The notes under the pieces are model-generated. The model did not search any database, was not told where the DNA came from, and was given only the letters and a program-made list of their open reading frames with translations. Below are positions 1-8,305 of a stretch of DNA of 64,000 bases, piece by piece (position 1 is the first letter of the stretch; each line of letters begins with the position of its first letter). The DNA is taken from contig JAFRRW010000011.1 in assembly GCA_017427885.1 (NCBI GenBank), positions 62,001 through 126,000 of the forward strand, read 5' to 3'. The stretch is from Bacteroidales bacterium. GTDB lineage: Bacteria; Bacteroidota; Bacteroidia; Bacteroidales; UBA932. The position numbers and the translations under genes were made by a program.

Positions 1-443
1 GCCTGATCGGCCAGTATGCCCACGGCAACGAGCCCAGCCACCATATCATCTACTTCTACTCGATGGCAGACAGGACCGACAAGGCCGCCGAGAAGGTCCG
101 CGAAGTGCTCAGCACGATGTATCTCCTCGGTCCCGGCGGACTCTGCGGCAATGAGGACGAAGGCGAGATGTCGGCCTGGTACGTGCTTTCCAGCCTCGGC
201 ATCTTCGAGCCGGAACCCGCCTCCACCAGGTTCTGGTTCGGATCGCCCATCTTCGACAAGGCGACCATCAAGGTTCCCGGCGGCAAGTTCACCATCAAGG
301 CCGAAAACAACTCCGCTGAGAATATGTACATCCAGGAGGCCATCCTCAACGGTAAGCCCTGCGAGAACAACTACATAGAATTCTCCGACATCAAGGCCGG
401 CGGTACCCTCGTGTTCAAGATGGGTCCCAATCCCAAGGCATAA
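1..443 (+). CDS. GH92 alpha-mannosidase, C-terminal part
   Basis: This is the last 146 residues of a gene that begins before the window; the reading frame is open from base 3. GH92 enzymes are calcium-dependent exo-alpha-mannosidases that trim mannose from N-glycans or yeast mannan. Two hallmark blocks are visible: YAHGNEPSHHI (visible residues 5-15) and GNEDEGEMSAW (49-59), followed by the usual beta-sandwich tail. The stop codon is one base before the start of the HAD gene, so the two are probably co-transcribed. Signal peptide and the rest of the catalytic domain are outside the window. Two more GH92 genes lie at 51.4-55.8 kb. Confidence 0.93.
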   Translation, partial: LIGQYAHGNEPSHHIIYFYSMADRTDKAAEKVREVLSTMYLLGPGGLCGNEDEGEMSAWYVLSSLGIFEPEPASTRFWFGSPIFDKATIKVPGGKFTIKAENNSAENMYIQEAILNGKPCENNYIEFSDIKAGGTLVFKMGPNPKA

Positions 444-444
444 G

Positions 445-1140
445 ATGCCGCAGGGGAGATTGAAAGCCGCCGTTTTCGATTTCAACGGCACTCTCTTCTG
501 GGATACGCCCTACCACAACCGGGCCTTCAGGATACTGGCGGAAAGATATTCCGTACCGTCTTCTGAAGGTCTCCGGTCGAGGCGTATGGAAGATGGGGAT
601 TTGGCCTATATCCAGGGCCGGACGAACAATTTCATAATGGCATATATGTTCGGGGAAGGGCTGACCGATGCGCAGATCGCCGACCTCGGGGAGGAGAAGG
701 AACAGATATACAGGGATCTGTGCCATGGGGAGGTGAGGTTCGCTCCGGGTGCGGAGGAACTTTTCGTCAAGCTTTCGGAAGCAGGCGTCCGGATGGCCAT
801 CGCTTCCTCCGCCGACATAAACAACGTCAATTTCTATTACACCGAAATTTCCTCCCTTGAGAGTTGGTTCCCCAGGGAAAGATTCATCTACAACGATTGG
901 ACTTTCAACAGCAAACCGGCCCCTGACATCTTCCTGAAGGCATTCGCAGCCCTCGGAGTCCGACCTGACGAGGCTGCGGTCTTCGAAGACTCCCCGGCCG
1001 GAATCAAGGCCTCGGAAAGTGCCGGCAGCGCCCTGACAATCGTCATCGATTCCCAGTTCAAGCCGGCAGATCTCGACCCCTCCCATCCCGTCATCACCGA
1101 CTTCCGCCAGGCGATCCCGCTGCTCATTGAAAACGCCTAA
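445..1140 (+). CDS. HAD-family phosphatase (beta-phosphoglucomutase-like)
   Basis: A 231-residue cytoplasmic HAD hydrolase. Motif I is DFNGTL (D12-L17), giving the nucleophile Asp12. The second acidic residue of the usual DxD is Asn14, a variant found in some subfamilies. Motif II is in MAIASSADINN, motif III Lys is in NSKPAPDIF, and motif IV is VFEDSPAGI. The cap helices after motif I resemble the phosphoglucomutase/sugar-phosphatase group. The ATG lies one base after the GH92 stop, which suggests handling of a sugar phosphate, but the substrate cannot be read from sequence. The 3' end overlaps the convergent thrC stop by 4 bases. Confidence 0.88.
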   Translation: MPQGRLKAAVFDFNGTLFWDTPYHNRAFRILAERYSVPSSEGLRSRRMEDGDLAYIQGRTNNFIMAYMFGEGLTDAQIADLGEEKEQIYRDLCHGEVRFAPGAEELFVKLSEAGVRMAIASSADINNVNFYYTEISSLESWFPRERFIYNDWTFNSKPAPDIFLKAFAALGVRPDEAAVFEDSPAGIKASESAGSALTIVIDSQFKPADLDPSHPVITDFRQAIPLLIENA

Positions 1141-2438
1141 ACCCTCCCCAAAAGATATGATTTGAAAGCGGCGAAATCCGCCGGAAGGGAGATTACGGAT
1201 TTCTTTCCGGAGAGGAACGCCAGCAACCGTTTCGGGGCGGTCACCGGTTGTCCGGTGGCCGCTTCGACCGTTTCACGGAACTTTGCCGGATGGGCGGTCT
1301 CACAGAAAAGACCTGTCTCGCCTGGCCTCAGCCCTTCCTTCAGGGCCCTGTAGCCGCAGGCCCCGTGAGGGTCGAGAAGGTAGCCTGTCCTTTGGAAGCA
1401 GTCGGCTATGGTTTCCACGATTGCCGCGTCGTCTACCACACAGCCGGAGACATCGGCCCGGATGCGGTTCCAGTCATATCCGTACAGGTCTAGGATTCTC
1501 GCGAAATTGCTCGGATCGCCCACATCCATCGCGTTCGCAAGGGTGCGTATGCTCGGGCGGGAACGGTAGATTCCATCCTGAAGATATTGGAAAAAGACGT
1601 CGTTGCTATTGTTGGCGGCGATGAAACGGACCACCGGAAGGCCCATCCGCCTGGCCACGAGGGCGGCGCAGATGTTGCCGAAATTGCCACTGGGCACACA
1701 GACGACAAGCCTGTCGGCCTCTCCCTGCCTGGCAAGCTGGGCGTATCCGTAAAAATAATAGAAGGACTGCGGTAGGAAACGGGCCACGTTAATGCTGTTG
1801 GCGGAGGTCAGGGTGAGGACCGCCTGCAGGTCCGGGTCCAGGAAGGCCTTCTTCACGAGGGCCTGGCAGTCATCGAAACTACCGTCGATCTCCAGGGCTG
1901 TTATATTCTGTCCGAACGTGGTGAACTGGCATTCCTGAATCGGGCTCACGCGGCCTTTGGGATAGAGTACGTGTACGCGGGTCCCGGGGACGCCCAGGAA
2001 GCCGTTGGCGACGGCGCTGCCGGTATCTCCCGAGGTGGCCACCAGCACATCCACCGTCCTTGATTCCCCTTCGGTGAACCAGCCCAGCAGTCTGGCCATG
2101 AACCTGGCCCCCACATCCTTGAACGCCAGGGTGGGACCGTGGAAAAGTTCCAGCGACCATATATCCTTTTCGACCGGGACCGCAGGACAGTCAAAGGACA
2201 ATGTCTCCCCCACTATCCTGTCCAGCTCCTCCTTAGGGACATCTTCCCCGAAAAAGGCTGCCGCGACCGTGCAGCCTATGGAAACGAAATCCATTTCCGG
2301 CAGTTCACGGAAGAAGGACTCCGGAAGGACGGGTATCCTTTCCGGCATATAAAGGCCACGGTCGGGGGCCAGGCCCTTGAGGACGGCCTGACGCAATGAG
2401 ACCGACGGAGAGCGTCCTTCTGTGCTGTACCATTTCAT
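1137..2438 (-). CDS. thrC: threonine synthase
   Basis: A 433-residue PLP enzyme that converts O-phosphohomoserine to threonine, the last step of threonine synthesis. The PLP lysine is K107 in TLAFKDVGA; SGDTG (136-140) and PSGNFGN form the phosphate-binding loops. Length and N-terminal YSTEGRSPSVSLRQA block fit the bacterial type. It follows thrB by 25 bases on the same strand, so the pair forms a thrBC operon; the aspartokinase/homoserine dehydrogenase gene is not in the window. Its stop overlaps the convergent HAD gene. Confidence 0.96.
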   Translation of the reverse strand: MKWYSTEGRSPSVSLRQAVLKGLAPDRGLYMPERIPVLPESFFRELPEMDFVSIGCTVAAAFFGEDVPKEELDRIVGETLSFDCPAVPVEKDIWSLELFHGPTLAFKDVGARFMARLLGWFTEGESRTVDVLVATSGDTGSAVANGFLGVPGTRVHVLYPKGRVSPIQECQFTTFGQNITALEIDGSFDDCQALVKKAFLDPDLQAVLTLTSANSINVARFLPQSFYYFYGYAQLARQGEADRLVVCVPSGNFGNICAALVARRMGLPVVRFIAANNSNDVFFQYLQDGIYRSRPSIRTLANAMDVGDPSNFARILDLYGYDWNRIRADVSGCVVDDAAIVETIADCFQRTGYLLDPHGACGYRALKEGLRPGETGLFCETAHPAKFRETVEAATGQPVTAPKRLLAFLSGKKSVISLPADFAAFKSYLLGRV

Positions 2439-2463
2439 CGCGGAAGCAGGTATATTCGGGAGT

Positions 2464-3390
2464 TTAATAAGCGATCAGGCGGGTTCCCCTGTTGGAAACC
2501 TTCACCACATAGCACTCATAGGGAATGCCCAGGGCGGTGAAATGCTCTTCCATCACGGCCTGGGCGCGCTGAGCTTTTTCCCTCCGGTTGGCGAGGGCGA
2601 AGACCGACGGGCCGGACCCTGCGATGTTCATCGCCAGGGATCCGCAGGCGAGGACCTTTTCACGAAGTTCGTCGAAGCCGGGAATGAAGCCCTTGCGGTA
2701 TGGTTCGGCAACAGAATCCCTCATCGAGCGGCCCACGAGGCCGATATTTCCCGAATACAGGCCGGCCACGAGACCTCCTACATTTCCCCACTGGGCTATC
2801 GCCGCGTGCATGTCCACCTTCTTGGGCAAGATGCTGCGTGCCTCCTTGGTGGAAACCACCAGTTTGGGATGTATCACGGCGCAGTAGAAATCGCCTGGGA
2901 CGGGAAGTTTGATCAAGTCGAGGGGTTCGTAGCCGCGGATCAGCACGATTCCACCCATTACCGCCGGAGCAGCGTTGTCGGCGTGGTATCCGCCGCTGGC
3001 AAGGTTCTCCCCTTCCATCGCGCACAGCACCACCTCCTCCTCAGTGAGCGGGCAGCCGAAAAGCTCGTTCATTCCGAAAGCCGCGGCCGCGCTGGAAGCC
3101 GAACTGGAGCCTATTCCAGAGCCGGGATAGATCTTCTCCCTGATAACCACATCCACCTGGGCCTTGTTCCCGGTCATTTCCAGGAACTTCCTGACCACGG
3201 GGGTGATTACGTTCTCTTCTATGTCATCGGGGAGAGGAACTCCGGACAAGTTTTCGATGGTAAGGCCGTCCCCTTCCGAGACGCTCATTTCCAGGATGTC
3301 GCCGACCTCGTCCAGGGCGAGACCCATAATGTCGAAACCGCAGCCCAGATTCGCGATGGAAGCGGGCGCGAAGACGCGGACACTTTTCAT
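2464..3390 (-). CDS. thrB: homoserine kinase
   Basis: A 308-residue GHMP-family kinase that phosphorylates homoserine with ATP, supplying the substrate for ThrC next door. The GHMP ATP loop PGSGIGSSSASS is at residues 89-100. The N-terminal VRVFAPASIANLGCGFD block and C-terminal NIAGSGPSVFAL motif 3 are typical. First gene of the thrBC pair, preceded by a -7 element about 50 bases upstream. No attenuator-type threonine-rich leader peptide was seen in that leader. Confidence 0.96.
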   Translation of the reverse strand: MKSVRVFAPASIANLGCGFDIMGLALDEVGDILEMSVSEGDGLTIENLSGVPLPDDIEENVITPVVRKFLEMTGNKAQVDVVIREKIYPGSGIGSSSASSAAAAFGMNELFGCPLTEEEVVLCAMEGENLASGGYHADNAAPAVMGGIVLIRGYEPLDLIKLPVPGDFYCAVIHPKLVVSTKEARSILPKKVDMHAAIAQWGNVGGLVAGLYSGNIGLVGRSMRDSVAEPYRKGFIPGFDELREKVLACGSLAMNIAGSGPSVFALANRREKAQRAQAVMEEHFTALGIPYECYVVKVSNRGTRLIAY

Positions 3391-3442
3391 AAAGCAGATA
3401 TGTTAAGTTCGTCGGAGGAAGGTGACATCCCCCTTGCAGGAA

Positions 3443-3450
3443 CAAATATA
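3443..3450 (-). promoter_or_regulatory. -7 element for thrBC
   Basis: On the minus strand this reads TATATTTG, an exact match to the Bacteroidetes primary sigma -7 consensus TAnnTTTG. It lies 52 bases before the thrB ATG. No clear -33 TTTG was found. Confidence 0.6.
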
Positions 3451-3469
3451 GTGTTTTTAAAAAAATAAT

Positions 3470-3477
3470 TATCTTTG
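3470..3477 (+). promoter_or_regulatory. -7 element for tRNA-Ser(UGA)
   Basis: TATCTTTG, matching TAnnTTTG, ends 14 bases before the first base of the tRNA, a fitting distance for a short 5' leader. It is divergent from the thrB promoter. Confidence 0.65.
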
Positions 3478-3491
3478 CATCCCTGCAAAAT

Positions 3492-3576
3492 GGAAGGTTG
3501 GCCGAGTGGTCGATGGCGGCAGTCTTGAAAACTGTTAGTCCGCAAGGGCTCGGGGGTTCGAATCCCTCACCTTCCG
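3492..3576 (+). tRNA. tRNA-Ser (anticodon UGA)
   Basis: An 85-nt class II tRNA. The acceptor stem GGAAGGT pairs with ACCTTCC, the anticodon loop is CTTGAAA (anticodon TGA), there is a long variable arm, and the T-loop is GGTTCGAATCC. Discriminator base is G; CCA is not encoded. The 3' end ATCCCTCACCT is followed after 13 bases by its reverse complement AGGTGAGGGAT (3586-3596), so the tRNA tail can pair with its own 3' trailer. Confidence 0.97.
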
Positions 3577-3612
3577 CTTCGCTCCAGGTGAGGGATAAAT
3601 CCCCCCTCATCG

Positions 3613-3668
3613 TTACCCTCTCCCCAAACCCCTCTCCTCGTGAGAGGGGTTTTGTCGTTTCGCTCCGA
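3613..3668 (+). repeat. 56-nt repeat with tRNA terminator hairpin, copy 1
   Basis: This block matches the reverse complement of 16720-16775 at 52 of 56 positions. It contains a hairpin with 8-bp stem CCCCTCTC/GAGAGGGG (3629-3636 and 3642-3649) followed by TTTT, so it should terminate the tRNA-Ser(UGA) transcript. Both copies stand downstream of a tRNA-Ser gene and in the sense direction of that tRNA. Confidence 0.8.
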
Positions 3669-3673
3669 TATAT

Positions 3674-3712
3674 TTGCAAGCAGCGCTGCGGAATCCCGGA
3701 AGGTGAGGGATA
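3674..3712 (-). repeat. tRNA-tail mimic repeat, locus 1
   Basis: This block joins TTGCAAGC, GCGGAATCCC and an inverted exact 15-nt copy of the 3' end of the adjacent tRNA-Ser(UGA) (ATCCCTCACCTTCCG on the minus strand, 3697-3711). Two longer relatives at 16501-16577 and 16790-16860 have the same GGGATTCCGC junction but carry the tail of tRNA-Ser(CGA) instead. Confidence 0.75.
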
Positions 3713-3732
3713 TTTCCTATTTCCCTCCCAGT

Positions 3733-3818
3733 GCGGGAGATGTCCCAATTTTAGGGACACCTCCTGCAAAAACGGCCATTTTTGCAGGTAGTCTGACGTT
3801 TTTCGGGACATCTCCCGC
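3733..3818 (-). repeat. 86-nt nested palindromic repeat, copy A
   Basis: Terminal inverted repeats GCGGGAGATGTCCC (3733-3746) and GGGACATCTCCCGC (3805-3818) pair perfectly over 14 bp. Inside is a second perfect 10-bp hairpin, CCTGCAAAAA against TTTTTGCAGG. The element is inverted relative to copies B (16368-16453) and C (51323-51408), all exactly 86 nt. It lies between the tRNA cassette and the convergent GH36-like gene. The rest of the gap up to 3924 holds no gene or other signal I can support. Confidence 0.85.
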
Positions 3819-3924
3819 AACAGAGTCATCTTCGAATTAAAGCTGACCCCGATTTAACTATATTTCTTTTGAGGGTTGACTCTCCCGCTGCGGAATATAG
3901 GAAAGAGAGGGGACAACCTCCTGA

Positions 3925-6330
3925 TCAGTCGTCTTCGGTTATCACCTTCTCTTCGCCGGGGGCAAGTTCGAAATTCATCTGGCCGCCCTGCCCCATCATC
4001 GCCCTGATGGTGGTGGCGGTCAAAGCCTTGACATAGAGGCCTTCCGGACGGGGAGCGACATCTTCCAGGATGCCGGTGCTGCCGGTTAGGCGAACCCCGG
4101 GTTCCTCCGTCCCGATAATGAAGGCGGCGGCGCAGGCGTCGGGCCCCTCAAGGTCCAGAGGAATGGTCAGAGTGGAGCCGTCAACCTTGAACGGATGCCC
4201 TAACACGCCAAGGACTCCTCCCTTACGCATCGGGAGTTTCAGGTCGTGATGCACGCTGATGCGGGAGAAGGCCGTCACGAGACCGTAGCCGTTTTCGTAG
4301 TCGGTCTGCCAATAAACCTCGGGAGAGTCGTCCACTGCGCCGATATGTCTCACCGGACGGCCTTCAACATTGGGCAGCACCCTCTTGGCCTTCGTCACGA
4401 GGCCGCGGATGGCGGCGCGCTGCTCCGGAGTGGTCAGGTCAAGGTCGCCCCAGAAACCGTGGCCGCAGGAGAGCATGCTGACGGTGTTGTAGATCGAGCA
4501 CCCCGCCTGGTCCTGGGGGAACATCGCATAGGTGAATATCTCCTGGGGAAGGAATAATGAATATTCGTTTATCACCCCACGGAGGCTGCGGGTGCGCAAG
4601 GAGGTGTAATCCCCATACCAGGACGCACCGTTGTTGATGAAGTAGAATTTACCTTCCTGCAGCGGCAGGAGTCCTATCATGCAGCGTTCCCACTCGGTGA
4701 GGTCGTTTTCTATGACCACATCGGGACAGTACTCCCTGAGTTCGTGCATCAACCTTGTGGCATATATCGGCGCCAGGTAGTTGTAGCGGTCCATCCTCTC
4801 TTTGCGTGAATGGCTTTCGTCACCGTGCCAGAGGCCCGGGCAGTCGCTCGACGCAGTGTCGAAGGAATCCCATTTGAAATACCTCACGCCTTCGTCTATC
4901 AGCGCCTTCAGGCTGGAAAGCAACACGTCGTAATAGGGCCCTACGATATCCATCACAGGATATTCGAACTGTCCCTTTACGGGATTGCCGTCCTTGTCCT
5001 TCACCAGCCACTCCGGGTGTTCTTTGGCGGAAGGCATATCATAGTTCGTCCCTGCCAGCGAGATCCACACACCCGCAGTCATCCCCCGGCTCCTGATCCT
5101 TTCCACAACGGGAGCCAGACCGTTCGGAAGTTTCTGTCCATCAGGACTCCAGTCCCCGAGCTGCGGGCTCCAGCCGTAGTCTATCACGAAACAGTCCAGG
5201 CCCATCTCCGCGGCGTGGTCGATTTCCCTGAACAGGCGATCCTCAGTCATGCAAAGAAGGAGAGAATCTGCCGGCATCGCCCTCTGCATACCCCAGGTGT
5301 TGTAGTAGAAATGCGCTTTCCTCGACTGCCAATGGTCAGTTATCCTGTGATATACATAGTCGATGATGGCATCGTAGGGGTTTTCCTTCGGGGGAAGAAG
5401 GGTTATGGAAGACCAGACCGTCTCGTACCATCCGTCGGAAGGGATCTCCTCGCCGTCAAGGTATCCGCCCCTGCGGATATGGTTGTCCACCGTCAGGCGG
5501 CCGGAGTCCAGGGAAGCCTCGGACGCGATGAACCAGAAATCGTCGTCCTTCAGGAAATCAAGGTTGCCCTGGATATCCTGGAAGGCGTCGTTCCCGGCGG
5601 CGGGAGCCACCTTGCGGCCCTCTCCCATGAACGAATCGTCCTGGGATGCGTGTTCGTAGGAGGTAATTATCTGTAGGTCAGGGGTACGCGTTATCATCAG
5701 GGGGCCTTTCAGAGGCTTCGGGGCGTCGCCCGGCTTCAGAACGAAACTCACCGTGTCCGGATGGTTCACCTGGCGGGTGATGCTTTCTGCCTTGTAGGTG
5801 GTGAAATGGGCCATGCTGACCTCAGTCACCGACGCCCCTTCTCCGGAAGCGTTGAATGAGTATCTGGGGAATATGAGGTGCTGCTTCCCGTCTGAGTTGG
5901 TCAGGCGGAACTTTCCGGCCTTGCGGGACTGGAGGCGGAGCCTCTCCCTGAGGATGGATGCGTCGCCGAAATACTCCCTGTCCCATTCGAGGACAAGACC
6001 TCCGAGTTCCTTGAGCCCCTTGAATCGGTATGTTTCCACCACTCCGCCGTTGGAAAGGGTCTTTGAAGTAGTCCCGGAATATTTCCACACCGGGTCGTCG
6101 GAAGTCCATATCCGTCCGTTGATGCACAGTTCGAAGACCGGAGTCCCCTCCACGGCCAGTTCAAGCCCGTCGACGGTAAAGGAAGCGGGACCGATCCGTC
6201 CGTCCTCCGTCGCAAGGGATGCGCTGAAAGTGTTGTTGGCAACGTTCACACGGTTGCTTGTGCAGCCGGTCTGGATAGTGCAGATGAAGAGAAGGAAGGC
6301 CGCCGGAATGGACCAAAGGGAATATTTCAT
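3925..6330 (-). CDS. clan GH-D (GH36/GH27-like) alpha-galactosidase-type lipoprotein
   Basis: An 801-residue secreted glycoside hydrolase. I chose the ATG at 6330 because it gives a lipoprotein signal peptide with lipobox Cys23 (TIQTGC); the frame stays open upstream but that part has no coding character. An N-terminal beta-sandwich (about 30-330) leads into a TIM barrel with FVIDYGW, then YFKWDSF with nucleophile Asp488, and VIENDLTEW with the likely acid/base Asp543. This is the GH36/GH27/GH31-like layout of alpha-galactosidases and alpha-N-acetylgalactosaminidases; the exact substrate is inferred. Probably periplasmic or surface attached. It is divergent from the lipoprotein gene at 6404. 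Confidence 0.85.
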   Translation of the reverse strand: MKYSLWSIPAAFLLFICTIQTGCTSNRVNVANNTFSASLATEDGRIGPASFTVDGLELAVEGTPVFELCINGRIWTSDDPVWKYSGTTSKTLSNGGVVETYRFKGLKELGGLVLEWDREYFGDASILRERLRLQSRKAGKFRLTNSDGKQHLIFPRYSFNASGEGASVTEVSMAHFTTYKAESITRQVNHPDTVSFVLKPGDAPKPLKGPLMITRTPDLQIITSYEHASQDDSFMGEGRKVAPAAGNDAFQDIQGNLDFLKDDDFWFIASEASLDSGRLTVDNHIRRGGYLDGEEIPSDGWYETVWSSITLLPPKENPYDAIIDYVYHRITDHWQSRKAHFYYNTWGMQRAMPADSLLLCMTEDRLFREIDHAAEMGLDCFVIDYGWSPQLGDWSPDGQKLPNGLAPVVERIRSRGMTAGVWISLAGTNYDMPSAKEHPEWLVKDKDGNPVKGQFEYPVMDIVGPYYDVLLSSLKALIDEGVRYFKWDSFDTASSDCPGLWHGDESHSRKERMDRYNYLAPIYATRLMHELREYCPDVVIENDLTEWERCMIGLLPLQEGKFYFINNGASWYGDYTSLRTRSLRGVINEYSLFLPQEIFTYAMFPQDQAGCSIYNTVSMLSCGHGFWGDLDLTTPEQRAAIRGLVTKAKRVLPNVEGRPVRHIGAVDDSPEVYWQTDYENGYGLVTAFSRISVHHDLKLPMRKGGVLGVLGHPFKVDGSTLTIPLDLEGPDACAAAFIIGTEEPGVRLTGSTGILEDVAPRPEGLYVKALTATTIRAMMGQGGQMNFELAPGEEKVITEDD

Positions 6331-6354
6331 AACCTTGAACGAATAATCTATATG

Positions 6355-6362
6355 CAAAGATA
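6355..6362 (-). promoter_or_regulatory. -7 element for the GH36-like gene
   Basis: Reads TATCTTTG on the minus strand, 24 bases before the chosen ATG at 6330, which supports that start over the longer open frame. Confidence 0.6.
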
Positions 6363-6374
6363 CTTTTTTATTGG

Positions 6375-6382
6375 TATATTTG
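6375..6382 (+). promoter_or_regulatory. -7 element for the lipoprotein gene at 6404
   Basis: TATATTTG lies 21 bases before the ATG. It is 12 bases from the opposing -7 element, so the two divergent carbohydrate genes share a very short promoter region. Confidence 0.55.
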
Positions 6383-6403
6383 TAAGACACATAAATACCC
6401 GAT

Positions 6404-8305
6404 ATGAACAGATACTTCCTTTTCGCAGCCGTTGCACTCGCCTGCGTCTTTTCCTGCGGGAAACCCGAAGCCCCGGTCCAGGCCGACAAGCCTGAGTTCA
6501 AGATGCACATCCGCCTCTGGACCCACCATTACCAGGACGACGAACTCTCTGCCCAGTTGCTGGAAGCCCTGAAAAAATACCCCGGCTTCTGTGACGAGAT
6601 ATGGTTCGAGCCTAAATACGGCCCTTCAATGGAAGTGGACCCCGCCGATGTGGAGAAACTCGCCCGGATAACGGAGCAGGTCAGGGAATTGGGAATTGTC
6701 CCCTCCCTTCAGATAATCTCCGTCGGGCATCCCAATCCCGCGAATCCGGTCGATCCGAGAATCCATTGGAGTACGATGACCGGCCCGGACGGGACCGTGG
6801 CGAACACCCAGAGCTGCCCGCGTGACAAGACCTTCCAGGAGGATGTGGTCCGAATCACCGTTCCGTACGTGAAAGCCGTTCAGCCTTACGGAATATGGGT
6901 GGACGACGACCTCAGGATGACCCTGCACGACCCGGTGCAAGACGCCTGCTTCTGCGACTCCTGCATCGCCGCTTTCAACGAGAAGCACGGCTATCACTAC
7001 AGCCGTGCCGCACTGGTCAAGGCATTGAGGGACAATGCGGAAGAAGGGCTGCTCCGCAAAAGGTGGATTGCCTTCGAGCAGGAGAGCATGGCCCTCGAGG
7101 CCGGTGCCCTGGCAAAAGCAGTCCACGAGGTCTCTCCCCAGACTCATATGGGCCTCCAGCACGTGAGTTTCTTCCGCAATTTCCTGGAAGGATATGACTG
7201 GAATCCCATCTTCGACGCTTATGAAAAAGAGACCGGCCTCCCTCCCCTGTCGCGTCCCGGCTGCCTTTATTACAGGGACCACGCGCCGAGAGGCATGATC
7301 GAAAAGGGCCTGGATATCGCCCGGCAGATACAGCGCCTCAACCCGGACATAACCGAAATCGCCCCGGAAATCGAAGGCTACATCCACAAGGCCACGGGCA
7401 AGTCTCCCCACGGCATCTGCGTGGAAACCATGTACTATCTTTCCCTGGGAGCCACCCAGATGAGCTATTCCATCATAGCCTCCGCCCTCGAACCGATGGA
7501 CTGGTATGCCGACAACTATTTCAAGGCCCTCCAGAAATGGCACTCCTTCGCAAAGGAATATGCCGATTTCAACTGGGGCTCGGTCCCCGGAGGCCTCGAC
7601 CCCTACCTCAGCCCCAACCTCCCTTACAGCGACTGGTCCGAAAGGGACGATGAAATGGGCTGGGCATACACCGAATCCGGGAAATACGCTTATGGCCTCG
7701 CCGTCCTGGGCGTGCCCTTCTGCCCCGACGCCAAGAGGCCGGCGGCCGTTATGCTGGACGCTCCGGCAGTAAAGAGGATGTCCGACGAAGACCTTATGAA
7801 ACTGTCGATGGACCACGGCGTCATCGTGGACGGACAGGCCTGGGACGCCCTGGTGGAACGCGGCCTGTCCCAATATGTCAAGGATGTGAAAGGCCCTGAA
7901 GGAGATGCGAAATACTTCGTCACCGACGCCGGCGGACGCGTTGCGGTAGTTTCCTACGACGCCGACATAACCGGCACCCAGAGGCTGCAGCTCCTCCGGG
8001 CGATGGACTGGGCCTCCCGAAACAGGCTCCCGGCCATCATCGAAAGTTTCGCCCAGGCCACCCTTATGCCCCGCGTAAACCCCAACGGCACACTCCGTTC
8101 CGTGGCCATAATGAACTGCTCCATCTCTGAGCAGGAAAGCTACACCGTCCGGATGCGCGGCGTCAAGCAGGCATCCCCCCGTTTCGTCTGGAAGCACAAC
8201 GGCTTCAAGGACAAGGTCCTCAAGGCCGTAAAGGATGGCAACGACTGGATAGTCACCACCCCTTCCCTCGAAGGCTGGAACTTCGCCTGGATTGCGGTGG
8301 AATAA
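6404..8305 (+). CDS. putative TIM-barrel glycoside hydrolase lipoprotein
   Basis: A 633-residue protein with a lipoprotein signal peptide (Cys18 in VFSCG). The first part reads as an alternating beta/alpha barrel: HIRLWTHHY, DEIWFEPKYG, GIVPSLQI, YGIWVDDDLR, HMGLQHVSFF, EIAPEIEGY. The segment CFCDSCIAAFNEKHGY (about residues 184-199) resembles the Cys pair seen in some GH42-like and uncharacterised GHL barrels. Acidic residues in WVDDDLR and APEIEG are candidate catalytic residues, by position only. A C-terminal beta domain follows. I cannot place it in a numbered family. Divergent from the GH36-like gene, so probably used on the same glycan. Confidence 0.7.
   Translation: MNRYFLFAAVALACVFSCGKPEAPVQADKPEFKMHIRLWTHHYQDDELSAQLLEALKKYPGFCDEIWFEPKYGPSMEVDPADVEKLARITEQVRELGIVPSLQIISVGHPNPANPVDPRIHWSTMTGPDGTVANTQSCPRDKTFQEDVVRITVPYVKAVQPYGIWVDDDLRMTLHDPVQDACFCDSCIAAFNEKHGYHYSRAALVKALRDNAEEGLLRKRWIAFEQESMALEAGALAKAVHEVSPQTHMGLQHVSFFRNFLEGYDWNPIFDAYEKETGLPPLSRPGCLYYRDHAPRGMIEKGLDIARQIQRLNPDITEIAPEIEGYIHKATGKSPHGICVETMYYLSLGATQMSYSIIASALEPMDWYADNYFKALQKWHSFAKEYADFNWGSVPGGLDPYLSPNLPYSDWSERDDEMGWAYTESGKYAYGLAVLGVPFCPDAKRPAAVMLDAPAVKRMSDEDLMKLSMDHGVIVDGQAWDALVERGLSQYVKDVKGPEGDAKYFVTDAGGRVAVVSYDADITGTQRLQLLRAMDWASRNRLPAIIESFAQATLMPRVNPNGTLRSVAIMNCSISEQESYTVRMRGVKQASPRFVWKHNGFKDKVLKAVKDGNDWIVTTPSLEGWNFAWIAVE

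Noticed and set aside
6331..6510. Sixty extra N-terminal residues for the GH36-like protein
   Set aside because: The extension contains the -7 element and would bury the lipoprotein signal peptide; the ATG at 6330 is preferred.
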